Part shown: positions 8,281 to 17,861 of the stretch, piece after piece
Layout: each line of letters begins with the position of its first letter
How positions within the stretch are numbered: position 1 is the stretch's first letter
NCBI GenBank assembly: GCA_038228295.1
Contig: JBBRPH010000017.1
Span: 1 to 64,000, forward strand
Reading direction: 5' to 3'
DNA from: JAICKM01 sp038228295
GTDB taxonomy: Bacteria; Chloroflexota; Chloroflexia; QHBQ01; JAICKM01
DNA length: 64,000 bases
The notes under the pieces: generated by a model
Database searches by the model: none
What the model saw: the letters and a program-made list of their open reading frames with translations, nothing else
What the model was told of the DNA's origin: nothing
Program-made: the position numbers and the translations under genes

Positions 8281-10323
8281 CTACGGTAGCCAACCTCGCT
8301 CATGCAGGAGTTGTGTGCCGAGCAAGCCGAGCAATACCTCGTTCGGGCTGCCCGCGTATTCGGGGTGATACTCCATGCGGACACGCTCGAAGTATTGCAC
8401 GATGTAAGTCCGGCCGTCGGTGGGTGAGACCTCAGCTTGCGCTTCGCTCGTGGGGTAGCCGTTGACGAACAGGCCGCCGTGGGCCTGCCAGTAGCGCAGG
8501 AACGGCCCACTCAGGTTGTGCCCGTTCAGGTATTGGTCACTGGGGCTGTGGGAGTTAGGAGCCGCCGGGTTGGGCGCATGGAAATGCACACCGAGCAGAC
8601 CCAGCAGCACCTCGCTAGGAGTGCCGGCGTTCTCCGGGTGATACTCGAAACGGGCGCGCTCGAAATACTGCACGGTGTAGGTCCGGCTGTCGGTGGCCGA
8701 CACTTCGGCAAATGGTTCGGTCAATGGGTAGCCGAACTGCGTCAAGCCGCCGTAGCGTTCCCAGTAGGCCTGGAGCGGCGGAGTGAGTGTGTGACCGGTC
8801 GCCGCGAAATAGCGCCCGGTTCCGGTAGCCGGGGCCGCCACCTGATTGAGTGCTGCCGGTGCCGGCGGCGGGGTTGGTTGCGGCGTGGGCAGGTCGGTGG
8901 GTGGGGCCGGAGTTGGGACGAATTCCGCCGGCACTTCATAGGCATAGAGCGCGCCGTCAGTGGAGGGGACATAGATCACACCGTGCGCGATCACCGGCGC
9001 GCCCCAGATCGGCGCAGCCGTAGCAAACTGGTAGAGCAGCCGTCCATCGTCGGCGGCGACAAAATCCACTACCTGGGCGGCCGGCACCACGATTACGCCG
9101 CCGGCTCCTGCGGGCGATCCGATGGCCGCGCCGGGCAAGGTGTGCGTCCAGCGCAGGGTGCCCGTTGCCGCGTCGAAAGCCCGCAGCGCACCAGGGTATT
9201 CCACATCATCAATGGTGGTGCTGCCGCCGGACAGGTAGAGTACGCCGTCGTGGTAGACAGCCGATGAGATGGTGCCTTCGCCGCATTGTGGACACTCTCC
9301 CGCATCGGCTACCGTGTATTGCCAGACGGGGCCGTCTCCCAGATGATCCGCGTTAAACACATAGAAGCGGCCGTTTTTGTTGCCGGCCGCGACCATTTGC
9401 CGGCCGTTGGGCAATGTAAACAGAGTGGGGGTGGTACCGAAATCTGCGTCTTTGACCTCGTTCTCGGCCGGCACACGCCAGCCGTCGCCCACTGTGTAAT
9501 CACTCAGGCTGATCGCAGCAATTCCGTCCACCACACCGGCTCCCTCACCGGGCGTACCGGTGGTCACGAACAGCCGGTTGTGCGCCGCATCCAGCGTGGG
9601 CGAGGTCCAGACCCCGCCACCGACAGTGTTTTCGCGCACAATATAGGCGCGCTGCTCATTCGCGCCGGTCGCCGCGTCGGCTCCCCAAGCAAAGCCGCGC
9701 ACCAGCGGGTGGTCGCAGAACGAGGCGATGCCGCTATAGACGCGCCCACCCGCCACCAGCGGGGAGGCCCAGTTGTAGTGACCGCCATCCGCGCCGCCTT
9801 CGCCGGTGAATAGGCTCCAGGCGGCTGTCCCGGTTGCCGCGTCAAGGGCGTAGAAATGTTCGGCGCCCCCGCCCACATAGACGCGCCCGTCGGCCACTGC
9901 TGCGCCTGATGTCACCCCGGCGTAGTCGGGATGGCATTGGTTACTGGGGGTGGAGGTGGTGCCCAAATCGGTGTTCCAGCGTACACTGCCGTCAGCAGTG
10001 TTCAAGGCGTATTCGTTGCCGTCCCAAGACCCCTGGTACACGGTATCGCCGACAACTGCCGGCGAGGCGATCAACATCCCGCCGGGATTGGCCTTCCAGC
10101 GTAAGCGTAGCTGGGGCGCGGTGGCCGGTGTGAGGGCGGTTTCATCACTATTCCACGCTTGACGCAGGCTATCGTGCAAAAACATCGGCCAGTCGCCGGG
10201 ACCGGGCCGTCCGGCGGCCGTTTGCGCCTGAAGATGCGGTGTGGGAAGCGCAGCGATAGCGATAGGCAACGTACAACTGAGGAACAAGACACAGCGCGTA
10301 ACACGCCCAACAGAGAGTGGCAC
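8281..10323 (-). CDS. Secreted PQQ-like beta-propeller protein with two GYP/YFER modules
   Basis: The start is likely GTG 10323 (VPLSVGRVTRCVLFLSC), with AAAGGA 9 nt upstream; an open extension to GTG 10416 adds 31 residues that would spoil the signal peptide. The mature part first has seven or so PQQ-type blades of the form (A)LDAATGT..W, for example YALDAATGTAAW, AFDAATGTLRW and FVAADDGRLLYQF, with GSWDGNEYALNTADG at the first blade, as in BamB/alcohol-dehydrogenase-like propellers. No PQQ-ligating catalytic set was identified. A Pro/Thr linker (about residues 480-505) leads to two C-terminal modules with TGHTL..P..AYWE.YGGL.QFGYPL.E, YTVQYFERARFEYHPEN and VLLGLLG. It is probably an exported surface protein of unknown ligand. 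Confidence 0.85.
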   Translation of the reverse strand: MPLSVGRVTRCVLFLSCTLPIAIAALPTPHLQAQTAAGRPGPGDWPMFLHDSLRQAWNSDETALTPATAPQLRLRWKANPGGMLIASPAVVGDTVYQGSWDGNEYALNTADGSVRWNTDLGTTSTPSNQCHPDYAGVTSGAAVADGRVYVGGGAEHFYALDAATGTAAWSLFTGEGGADGGHYNWASPLVAGGRVYSGIASFCDHPLVRGFAWGADAATGANEQRAYIVRENTVGGGVWTSPTLDAAHNRLFVTTGTPGEGAGVVDGIAAISLSDYTVGDGWRVPAENEVKDADFGTTPTLFTLPNGRQMVAAGNKNGRFYVFNADHLGDGPVWQYTVADAGECPQCGEGTISSAVYHDGVLYLSGGSTTIDDVEYPGALRAFDAATGTLRWTHTLPGAAIGSPAGAGGVIVVPAAQVVDFVAADDGRLLYQFATAAPIWGAPVIAHGVIYVPSTDGALYAYEVPAEFVPTPAPPTDLPTPQPTPPPAPAALNQVAAPATGTGRYFAATGHTLTPPLQAYWERYGGLTQFGYPLTEPFAEVSATDSRTYTVQYFERARFEYHPENAGTPSEVLLGLLGVHFHAPNPAAPNSHSPSDQYLNGHNLSGPFLRYWQAHGGLFVNGYPTSEAQAEVSPTDGRTYIVQYFERVRMEYHPEYAGSPNEVLLGLLGTQLLHERGWLP

Positions 10324-10482
10324 AGGCACCCATCCTTTGACCCAACCGTGTGCGCACCGGCTGGACCGGTTAAAGAGAAGACACGCCCACGGCCGGCGTA
10401 GCCCCGGTTTACGCACACTTATACTAACGCCCAGTAAGGCAACCTCAGTTTCACAAACGTTGCGCCGTTAGCACCGTTGCGC

Positions 10483-12513
10483 TTATTGCGCGGCACAATC
10501 GTAGAGCTGCCCACCCCCACCGAAGCCGCCGAAGCCACCGGAGCCGGACGCGCCGCCGTAGAGGCTTGAGTCTACCACGACACAGTGCGACGCAATCCAA
10601 CTACTCACTGTGCTGTTGCTGCTCATGCGCCCGGTGCCCAAGCCCATGACGTAGCGCAACTGTTTTTGCGCCACCATCGTCGCCAGGCCGTCAGCGGTCA
10701 GCGCCGGGTCACTACCCATGAAGCCGCCCGGTGCCAGCACCGGCTTACCGGATTCCAACGCCAGCGCAGAGGCTTGCTGCGCGGTGGAGACGGCCACCAG
10801 GTAGAAGTAGTCGGCGCTACCCGCTTTCAGGAAGGCTACCAAACTGGTGTTGCTGGTGCCTTGTGTGCGGGTCCAACTACTCGGATCGCTGCGATTTACC
10901 GTGGCCGGTCCGGCCTCCGGCAGACTGGCGTTGGTGGGCGCGGCCAGCACCGGCGTGAGCGCCCAGGCCAACGGCGCTAGCAGGAGCGCCAACAGTCCCA
11001 CCCCTACCAAACCGGGTGCCCAACGGCGCCAAACCCGCACACTCAGCAGGCGCGTCGCCACTAGCGGCACTGCGGCGAGCAGGCTTCCGCCCAGCGTCAG
11101 CGGCGTGAGCCAGACGCTCCAAGCCGGATAATCGATCAACACCTTGCTTTGCCAAACCGCCGTCAGTAGCAAAGCCGACGGCAAGAACCAGGCGTACCAA
11201 CTACCCCGCCGATACGCCGCCCAGAGCGCGGCCACGCCGATACCCACTAGTGCCGCTGTCGCCGGAGCCAACACGATCAGGTAGTACGGATGAAAGATGC
11301 CCTGTGCCATGCTAAAGACAATACCGTAAGTCGCCAGCCAGCCGCCCCAGAGCAGGATAGCCTGCCCACGCGGTTCCAACGGCAGTCGGCGGCGTATACT
11401 CGCCGTGGCTACTAACCCGCCGATCAACGCCAGCGGGAAGAGCCAACTCCACTGCTCGGCCATGGCCCCGGTGAAGAGTCGCGTCGGTCCGGCGATGCCG
11501 GCATCGAATAGACCCCCACCGCCTCCACCACCTAGACGCCCGCCGAAACGTCCCCCGCCGCGATTAGGTGCGGGATTGCCGCCGAAGTTAGGCAGGCCGC
11601 CCGGCGCGCCGCCGTTGTTGCCGAAGTTAGGCAGACCGCCCGGCGGCGGCCCGCCCCGGAAACCGCCCCGCGTCTCACCCTGGCCGGTCACGCGGCCCAG
11701 GCCGTTGTAGCCCAGTGCCAATTCCAGCACACTATTGGTTTGGCTGCCGCCCACCCATGGGCGGGCGGCGGCAGGGGTCAAGTCTACCGTTAGCGGCCAG
11801 GAGAGGGCCACCGCCAGCACTACAAAGCCCCCTAACGTCAGATGGAGCAGCCGTGTGTACCAACGCAGCGGCGCGGCCACCAGATAGAGCAGATAAAACG
11901 TGGGCAGCACAATGAATGCTTCTAACATCTTGATGTTGAAAGCCACGCCGACCAAGCTCATGCTCACGACCAACCAGGCCAAGCGGCCCCGTTCAGTCGC
12001 CAGTGTGATCGCCCAGGCGGCTAACAACAGCGTGAACATCAACCAGGTGTCGGTATTGTTACCCCGCTCTACTGCGACGGCGATGGGAGTCAGTGCCAGG
12101 GCCAGCGCAGCCACGGTAGCTGCCAGAGTGCCGAACAACCGGCGCACCAACCCGTAGAGCAGGCCCACGGCGGCCACCCCAGCCAAAGCCTCCGGTAAGA
12201 GTAGGGCGAGGGGGTTGAAGCCGAACAGTTTGGCACTCAGCGCCTGAATCCAGAGTGCCACCGGCGGCTTATCCACGCTGATGAACCCGCCGCCGTCGTA
12301 GGCCGCAAAAAAGAAGTTGTGCAGGCTTTGCAGCATACTTTGCACGGCGACAGAATAGTAGAGGTTGTCGTAGCCGTTTTGGGCCAGATTCCAGAGGTTT
12401 AGCCCCGCCGACAGCGCCAGCGCACAAGCTAACCCCAGCCGCGCCGTGAATTTATCGCGTTCAAGGTGCCCGACCCGCACGGCCGGTGTCGTTGTTTCGG
12501 TGGTCGTAATCAC
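10483..12513 (-). CDS. GT39 / YkcB-like membrane glycosyltransferase
   Basis: A 676-residue polytopic protein starting at GTG 12513. The N-terminal part carries the PMT/ArnT-type first loop (GYDNLYYSVAVQSM) and FISVDKPPVALWIQALSAKLFGFNPL, the hallmark of YkcB-type lipid-linked sugar mannosyl/glycosyltransferases, followed by about ten TM segments. Residues about 275-335 are a Gly/Pro/Asn-rich low-complexity insert (GGLPNFG repeated), and the C-terminus has a second glycine-rich patch before QLYDC. The last 130 residues form an extracytoplasmic domain (LVAFLKAGSADYFYLVAVST, LALESGKPVLAPGGFMGSDP). Likely it transfers a sugar from polyprenyl phosphate to protein or glycan outside the membrane; the acceptor is unknown. 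Confidence 0.88.
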   Translation of the reverse strand: MITTTETTTPAVRVGHLERDKFTARLGLACALALSAGLNLWNLAQNGYDNLYYSVAVQSMLQSLHNFFFAAYDGGGFISVDKPPVALWIQALSAKLFGFNPLALLLPEALAGVAAVGLLYGLVRRLFGTLAATVAALALALTPIAVAVERGNNTDTWLMFTLLLAAWAITLATERGRLAWLVVSMSLVGVAFNIKMLEAFIVLPTFYLLYLVAAPLRWYTRLLHLTLGGFVVLAVALSWPLTVDLTPAAARPWVGGSQTNSVLELALGYNGLGRVTGQGETRGGFRGGPPPGGLPNFGNNGGAPGGLPNFGGNPAPNRGGGRFGGRLGGGGGGGLFDAGIAGPTRLFTGAMAEQWSWLFPLALIGGLVATASIRRRLPLEPRGQAILLWGGWLATYGIVFSMAQGIFHPYYLIVLAPATAALVGIGVAALWAAYRRGSWYAWFLPSALLLTAVWQSKVLIDYPAWSVWLTPLTLGGSLLAAVPLVATRLLSVRVWRRWAPGLVGVGLLALLLAPLAWALTPVLAAPTNASLPEAGPATVNRSDPSSWTRTQGTSNTSLVAFLKAGSADYFYLVAVSTAQQASALALESGKPVLAPGGFMGSDPALTADGLATMVAQKQLRYVMGLGTGRMSSNSTVSSWIASHCVVVDSSLYGGASGSGGFGGFGGGGQLYDCAAQ

Positions 12514-12702
12514 AACTGTTCTGCTACTCCGCTTATCCCGCTAGGCCGACCTGCTTCGTTACCCGGACGATACTGTCCTGCAGCAGTTACCCAACTATAC
12601 GGCCGCTCAATGGCCTATGGGATTCAGTATAACGCAGCAAGTTCAGAGCCGGGGCAAGATTAGTTAAGAATTCGGTTAGATTTCGCCGCTGCGGGCAGTC
12701 AC
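12514..12702. other. Divergent intergenic region
   Basis: Upstream of the GT39 gene (minus) and the acyltransferase gene (plus). Apart from the promoter that follows, I see no ORF, RNA or repeat here. It is somewhat AT-richer between 12640 and 12690. Confidence 0.4.
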
Positions 12703-12731
12703 TTGACGCGAGCCTTTGTAAGTCGTATTCT
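12703..12731 (+). promoter_or_regulatory. Sigma-70-type promoter for the acyltransferase gene
   Basis: TTGACG, 17-bp spacer, TATTCT, about 75 nt before the ATG at 12813. Confidence 0.6.
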
Positions 12732-12812
12732 GCAAAGGGGAGTTGGCGCCCCAACCCTTTGCAACTTCGGAGTCTGCCGGCTACGGCGGCAATCCTCAGC
12801 GCTGAGGACACT

Positions 12813-13931
12813 ATGGCCTATCGTGTAGCGGCTATTTGCGATGAAGCTGGGCTGCTGGATTTGGAGCCGGCCTGGACTGCCTTGGCGGCGGCAACCCCGA
12901 CGGGCACGATCTTTGCGTCGTTTGCCTGGGGTACGGCGTGGTGGCACCACTTCGGGGGGCATGGGCAGCTCTATCTGATCGCGGTATATGAGGCGGATGG
13001 CCGCTTAGTGGGTCTTGCCCCCTTGTTGCGCCCAGCGAGCAGTGCGCCGCGCAAACTGGTGTTTCTCGGCACCGGCTTGGCCGATGTGGGCGATATACTC
13101 GTGGCAGCGGATGCCGCCGCTTCGGTGTCGGGTGCGATCTTCGACTACCTGAGCGCCCACGCCGGCGACTGGGATCTGCTGGATCTTGATGAGATTCCTC
13201 CCTATTCGCCGCTGGAGCCGCACTGGTACGGCCCCGCGCCCGCCGGCTTAACCGTGCGAACATTGCCCCGCACGGAGTGCCCCTATATCCCGCTGCCCGC
13301 TACCTGGGAAGCCTATCTCGCGGCTCTATCGCACACGACGCGCCGGCAACTCGTAACTAAGACGCAGAGTTTCGTTACGGAGCATGGCGCGTCATTTCGC
13401 TTGGTTACTACACCGGCCGCTGTGCCGGCCGCAGTGGCGCGCTTCCATGCGCTGCATCTGGCGCGTTGGCGGGTTAAGGAGGCGCCGCTGGACTCCGCCC
13501 ATCGGCTACCCGCGTTTCTGCCGTTTCTGACCGATCTATGCACGCGCGCGGCGAGTGCGGGCACGCTGCGCCTGGCCGAACTCTGGGCCGGCGATGTGTC
13601 TATTGCAGCATGGATCAGCTTCCTCGTCAATGGGCGGTGGAGCGGCTATATGACCGGCTTCGACCCGGCCTGGAGTCGCTACCGGCCGGGCAAGGTGCTG
13701 CATAGCTTTGTGATGCAGCAGGCGATTGCTGAAGGGGCGCACGAACTCGACTTCGGACGGGGCGCCGAAGCGTACAAATACGAGCTGGGTGCGGTTACAC
13801 GAAGCAATAGCCGCGCCCTGCTGGCGAGTAGTACGCTGCGTTCGTCGCTGGCTATGGCGCTGGCGGAAGTGGGCATCGAAGGGCGAGCTGTGCTGCACCG
13901 GGTCCACCGTGCGCCCGCTCCGCCTGCGTAG
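12813..13931 (+). CDS. BioF2/CelD-like GNAT acyltransferase
   Basis: A 372-residue protein of the GNAT superfamily type seen in FemAB and CelD/BcsL-like proteins (Acetyltransf_6). Residues 1-110 hold the N-terminal lobe (TIFASFAWGTAWWHHFGG, LVGLAPL). The conserved C-terminal lobe includes TTRRQLVTK, FHALHLARWR, AELWAGDVSIAAWISFLVNGRWSGYMTGFDPAWSRYRPGKVLHSFVMQQAIAEG (cited in parts: GFDPAW, RYRPGKVL) and ELDFGRGAEAYKY, typical of this family. The start is chosen for GAGGA 5 nt before ATG 12813. It probably acylates a surface polysaccharide or cell-wall precursor; the substrate cannot be read from the sequence. It converges with the YYY-NHL gene, 22 nt away. Confidence 0.82.
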   Translation: MAYRVAAICDEAGLLDLEPAWTALAAATPTGTIFASFAWGTAWWHHFGGHGQLYLIAVYEADGRLVGLAPLLRPASSAPRKLVFLGTGLADVGDILVAADAAASVSGAIFDYLSAHAGDWDLLDLDEIPPYSPLEPHWYGPAPAGLTVRTLPRTECPYIPLPATWEAYLAALSHTTRRQLVTKTQSFVTEHGASFRLVTTPAAVPAAVARFHALHLARWRVKEAPLDSAHRLPAFLPFLTDLCTRAASAGTLRLAELWAGDVSIAAWISFLVNGRWSGYMTGFDPAWSRYRPGKVLHSFVMQQAIAEGAHELDFGRGAEAYKYELGAVTRSNSRALLASSTLRSSLAMALAEVGIEGRAVLHRVHRAPAPPA

Positions 13932-13953
13932 GCTAGGGTGCGGGCCGGCGCGC

Positions 13954-16900
13954 TCACGGAACGGCGTCCAGCTTCACAACCGCGCCGGCTTCCGTATCCA
14001 CCACGTACACGCTGCCGTCTTTGCCGATGGTGATGCCGGTCGGCCGGGTCAACGTCGTGCCGGCGGTTTTCGCTGTGCCCAGCAGCTTGCCGGTCGGATC
14101 GTATTTCAGCACGGCCTTGCCGGTTGGCGCTGTGGCGTAGAGATTGCCCGCGTGGTCGAGCGCCAGGAACGGCTCCAAATACGGACCGGGATCCCAGGCA
14201 CCTGCCGGTACCGGCCATTGGGCGACCGCTTTACCGGTTGTATCGAACTTCTGGATGCGCCGATTGTTGGTGTCGGCGACATAAACGCTGCCGTCCGTGC
14301 CGACTGCGATGCCGATGGGTTCGTTTAGCTCGCCCGCCCGGTCAAAGGCGACGGTCGGCGCGACTTTGCTGGGGCTCATGCCGCTGTTGATCTGCCGCTG
14401 ATACGCGCCATTGCGATCGAAGATCAGGACGCGCTTATTGCCGGTGTCGGTGACATAGAGCAGGCCGTCCGGCCCGAGCGCCAGGCCGCGCGGCCCATAG
14501 AACTTGCGGTTGGGATCGGGGTCCGCCGGCGCGGCGGCATCGGCCAGGTTGAGAAACGATCCCCAACTGGTCAGGGGCTTACCGGCCGCGTCAAACTTCT
14601 CGATGCGATGGTTCCAGGTATCGGCCACAAACACATTTCCGTCATTGTCCACTACCACACCGCTGGGACCGGTGCCCACGGCGGTGTCAGAGAGTTGGGC
14701 GAATTGGCCGAAGCCGTTACCCTTACCGCCCCAGAGAGCTAGGAACGCGCCCGCCGGGTCGAACTTCTGCAGCCGCAGATTGCCGGTGTCCACGACATAA
14801 AAGTTACCCGCCCCATCCAGCGCCACGCTGCGCGGTAGGTTCAACTGCCCCCGATTGGGACCGCTTGCGTGTGCGAACAGCCCGACCGGTGTGGCCTGTG
14901 CATCGAAAGCCGGGCCGCCTGCGGTGGATGCGGTGGGCGTGCTACCGGCGGCGGCGGGTGGCGGGGGAGCTACCCCGGTGCCGGCAATCGTGTCCTTAAC
15001 CGCGTAGATCACTGTGTCGCCGCCTGTGGCGTGAAAGACGGCGGGCAGTGCCTGTTGGAACAGCCCCTCCGCGTAGGGAGTCATGGTCTGGTTAGCTGCC
15101 TGCGGTGCCCAGCCGGATTTGCCGCGCTCAACCGCGCCCGCGAAGACATAGGTTACACCGTACTGATGCAGCACATTCAGCAGGCGGGCAGCGGTGAGGG
15201 GTTGTCCCCCGGCCGGGTCTACGCCCTGGTAGACGGCATTGACGGTGTTGCGCCGCTGAGTGATCTCTTGCCGTAATAGCGGTTGCCCGGTGCGCCAAAG
15301 CGCCTCGTGTGAATTGTCCCAGGCCACCAGCGTCGGGATGCCGGTGTAGGAGGAGACCCGGCCGGCGTGCCCGTATTCGTCGCCGCCGGCTTCTAACACC
15401 ACATCGCCGGCTTTCTCGTGCGTGTTTAGCCAATTAATTGCTTCCAGATCGCCGGCTTGGTCACTGCCCACCCAGGCCGTGCCGTCCAGCCCCTTAAGTG
15501 GGCCGCTACCCAGCCCCTGCCGCGACTGCGCGCTGTAGATAGGGTAGAGTAGCCCCGATCCGATCAGTAGCACCATGATCGCAGCCAATAGGCCGGCCAA
15601 GCCCTGGGCACTGCGCGGCGGGCTGTCTTCCACGATGATCCGTTTGCGCCCTGTGGCGGTGGTCACCTGGCCGGCATGGGGCGTGAAAGCACGGTCCAGC
15701 ACTTGCCAGAGGCCGTAAGCCGCCACCAGTGCCCAGAGCGCCCAAATCTGGTAGTAGAACTTGAACAGGGTGTTCATCCGCATCTGGAAGTTGTCTTTGA
15801 GAAAGACCACCTCGACCACCAACCCGATTAGGGCGGCGACAGCGGTGAGCAACAGGGCAAAGTTGCGGTCGGACCGTTCCGGTTGCCGCCAGATCAGGGC
15901 TAGCGCCACCCCGGCCATCGGCAAGAGCAAGCCGAGCAGCGGGAAACGCAGCAGTACGGCTAACACCAGCACCACGCCGATAGCCCCGCCCCAGACCGCC
16001 GGCGCACGTCGTGCCTCCGGATCGGTCCGCAGCAGATCACGCAGATAGCCGACCGCGTTGCTGCCCAGCCAGATCAAGATCGGTAGCAGGAAGATGCCGA
16101 AGATGACCACGAAGCCGAGGATCGTTTTATCGGCGCTGTTGACCAGCAGTAAGCCGCCCAGTTTTTGCAACAGTCCGCCCAGGACGGGGATACCGGCTAG
16201 ATTAGCGGGCACGGCGGCCGATTCGCCCCCAACCAGTGAGACAAAGGTCAGGTGGAACGGCAGAAAGGTTAGGACGCTGAGGACGACGAGGAGCACTCCC
16301 TGGACCAGCCAGGGGCGTATCCAGTCCCAGCCGGCGGGTTGCTCCGAGTGTCGTTGTGCGACTAGATAGGGCAACCCACCCGCCAAGACCAGGATGCCCA
16401 AATACGTAGGGTAGTCCCAGGTGTTGCCCGCGTAGAGTGCGCCCGCTGCCACGCCGGCCAGAACCAGGGCCAGCGCGCTCGGCACTGTATCGGGTACGCC
16501 GGCGAGCCGGCCGGTGCTGAGCCGCACCCGCCGCCGTGCGAAGCCGAGCGCCAGCGTCAGCGTCAGCAGCACAAACGGCAGCATCAGCACATGAGGATGC
16601 ATATCGGCAAGTATGAAAGAAAAACCCGGGAACTCATTGATCGTCTCGAATCCTACTTTGCTTTTCGTACCGTCAGGCGCAGTCTGGTAATCTTGGACCA
16701 CTCGCGAGGGTGCCCACCAATCGTAGTTACGTGCCTGAGCACAGAGGAAGCAGAATCGCCAGCCGTTACCGTCCTGGCTCTGGGTCGTGTCTTTCGTGGC
16801 GAAGGCCACCGTCAGGTTGCCCATCGCAGTCAGCATCAGCGCCGCCAGCAGTGCGTACAGGATCGGCGAGAGGAAAGGCCGGCGGGCCACGACGGCTGGG

Positions 16901-17580
16901 CGTGCACCCTCCAGGGTATAGCGGCCCGGCGCAGGTCGTTGGATCGTGCCGCTGATCAGATTGTAGACGATGCCGAATGCGCCCAGTGCGGTCAGTGCGA
17001 ACAGCAGCGCGGCGGCCAGATTGAAGGCAACCGCCGGCACCACACCACTCAGGCTGGTCAGTGCCGCGATCAGCACATAGCCGAAGTAGTAGTAATTAAT
17101 TGATTGGCCGGCCAGCCACATATCGTGTGGTGGAAACATCCCGCTTTTGAGGATGGAGTTCAAGAAGCCGAAATCCATGAACTTTTCCTGGTCCACAATG
17201 TTCGGATTGCCGCTGCGGACCATCGTCCAGACGATAAAAGCTAAGGTGAATAGGAGTTCGGCGCTGATTAGGTAGCGGCTGAAGGCTGGCCGGCGCAAAC
17301 GGGTGCGGAACTCGCCGAGCAATGCGCGGCTGTCGCGTAGCAGTAGCCAAACCGACAGCACGCCCAACACCAGCGCACAGCCGGCCAACGTTAGGCGGTC
17401 GAAGGCTACAATATGGAGCATCGCCAGGAGATAGGCCAGCCAGCCGACGATCAGCAAACCTAGCGGCTTGGCCGCCGCGTAGCCCCGATCCGGTAGGGTC
17501 GGCAACAGTGCTGCCGCTAGCGGCACCGCTGCCAGGCCCAGGAGTTCAATGGTCAGCCACCAGATCAGGGCATCGCCCAT
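13954..17580 (-). CDS. Chlor_Arch_YYY (DUF2298) membrane protein fused to an NHL propeller
   Basis: Residues 1 to about 790 form a very hydrophobic protein with some 15 TM segments. The family signature is present as INYYYFG (Y163-G167), with nearby PPHDMWLAG, then ILADMHPHVLMLPF and FKFYYQIWALWALVAAYGLW further on; this is the Chlor_Arch_YYY family, known from Chloroflexi and some archaea and thought to be a GT-C-like glycosyltransferase. Residues about 790-880 are an extracytoplasmic segment with GDEYGHAGRVSSYTGIPTLVAWDNSHE. From about residue 895 to the end there are six NHL-type blades (GPRGLALGPDGLLYVTDTGN, NRRIQKFDTTGK). GGAGGAA lies 8 nt before the ATG. The function of the family is unproven. 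Confidence 0.9.
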   Translation of the reverse strand: MGDALIWWLTIELLGLAAVPLAAALLPTLPDRGYAAAKPLGLLIVGWLAYLLAMLHIVAFDRLTLAGCALVLGVLSVWLLLRDSRALLGEFRTRLRRPAFSRYLISAELLFTLAFIVWTMVRSGNPNIVDQEKFMDFGFLNSILKSGMFPPHDMWLAGQSINYYYFGYVLIAALTSLSGVVPAVAFNLAAALLFALTALGAFGIVYNLISGTIQRPAPGRYTLEGARPAVVARRPFLSPILYALLAALMLTAMGNLTVAFATKDTTQSQDGNGWRFCFLCAQARNYDWWAPSRVVQDYQTAPDGTKSKVGFETINEFPGFSFILADMHPHVLMLPFVLLTLTLALGFARRRVRLSTGRLAGVPDTVPSALALVLAGVAAGALYAGNTWDYPTYLGILVLAGGLPYLVAQRHSEQPAGWDWIRPWLVQGVLLVVLSVLTFLPFHLTFVSLVGGESAAVPANLAGIPVLGGLLQKLGGLLLVNSADKTILGFVVIFGIFLLPILIWLGSNAVGYLRDLLRTDPEARRAPAVWGGAIGVVLVLAVLLRFPLLGLLLPMAGVALALIWRQPERSDRNFALLLTAVAALIGLVVEVVFLKDNFQMRMNTLFKFYYQIWALWALVAAYGLWQVLDRAFTPHAGQVTTATGRKRIIVEDSPPRSAQGLAGLLAAIMVLLIGSGLLYPIYSAQSRQGLGSGPLKGLDGTAWVGSDQAGDLEAINWLNTHEKAGDVVLEAGGDEYGHAGRVSSYTGIPTLVAWDNSHEALWRTGQPLLRQEITQRRNTVNAVYQGVDPAGGQPLTAARLLNVLHQYGVTYVFAGAVERGKSGWAPQAANQTMTPYAEGLFQQALPAVFHATGGDTVIYAVKDTIAGTGVAPPPPAAAGSTPTASTAGGPAFDAQATPVGLFAHASGPNRGQLNLPRSVALDGAGNFYVVDTGNLRLQKFDPAGAFLALWGGKGNGFGQFAQLSDTAVGTGPSGVVVDNDGNVFVADTWNHRIEKFDAAGKPLTSWGSFLNLADAAAPADPDPNRKFYGPRGLALGPDGLLYVTDTGNKRVLIFDRNGAYQRQINSGMSPSKVAPTVAFDRAGELNEPIGIAVGTDGSVYVADTNNRRIQKFDTTGKAVAQWPVPAGAWDPGPYLEPFLALDHAGNLYATAPTGKAVLKYDPTGKLLGTAKTAGTTLTRPTGITIGKDGSVYVVDTEAGAVVKLDAVP

Positions 17581-17711
17581 GCCGTCGTTCCTCCGCTTGT
17601 TTGTGTAGATCGATTGTCGTCAACGCCGCGCCGGCTCACGAAGCACTATTATACCGTGCTTGCTGTGTGCGCGCCACAGGAGGGGTGTCGTGTCGGGGCC
17701 TAATGCACAAA

Positions 17712-17749
17712 CAACAACCCCCAGGTCGGCCCAGACCTGGGGGTTGTTG
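17712..17749 (-). terminator. Intrinsic terminator after the TPR gene
   Basis: A 16-bp perfect stem (CAACAACCCCCAGGTC / GACCTGGGGGTTGTTG) with a 6-nt loop, in the gap between the 3' end of the TPR gene and the 5' end of the YYY-NHL gene. Read on the minus strand it is followed by TTTGTG, a weak U-tract. Confidence 0.65.
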
Positions 17750-17861
17750 CTCTTCAGGAAGGAGGTTTAAGGAGTCTCAATCTCTCTGCACAGTTCTATT
17801 ATCCTGCTAATACTTCAAGCGCAACGCAAAATTAGCACAGAATTGGGTAAGAATCGCCTGC

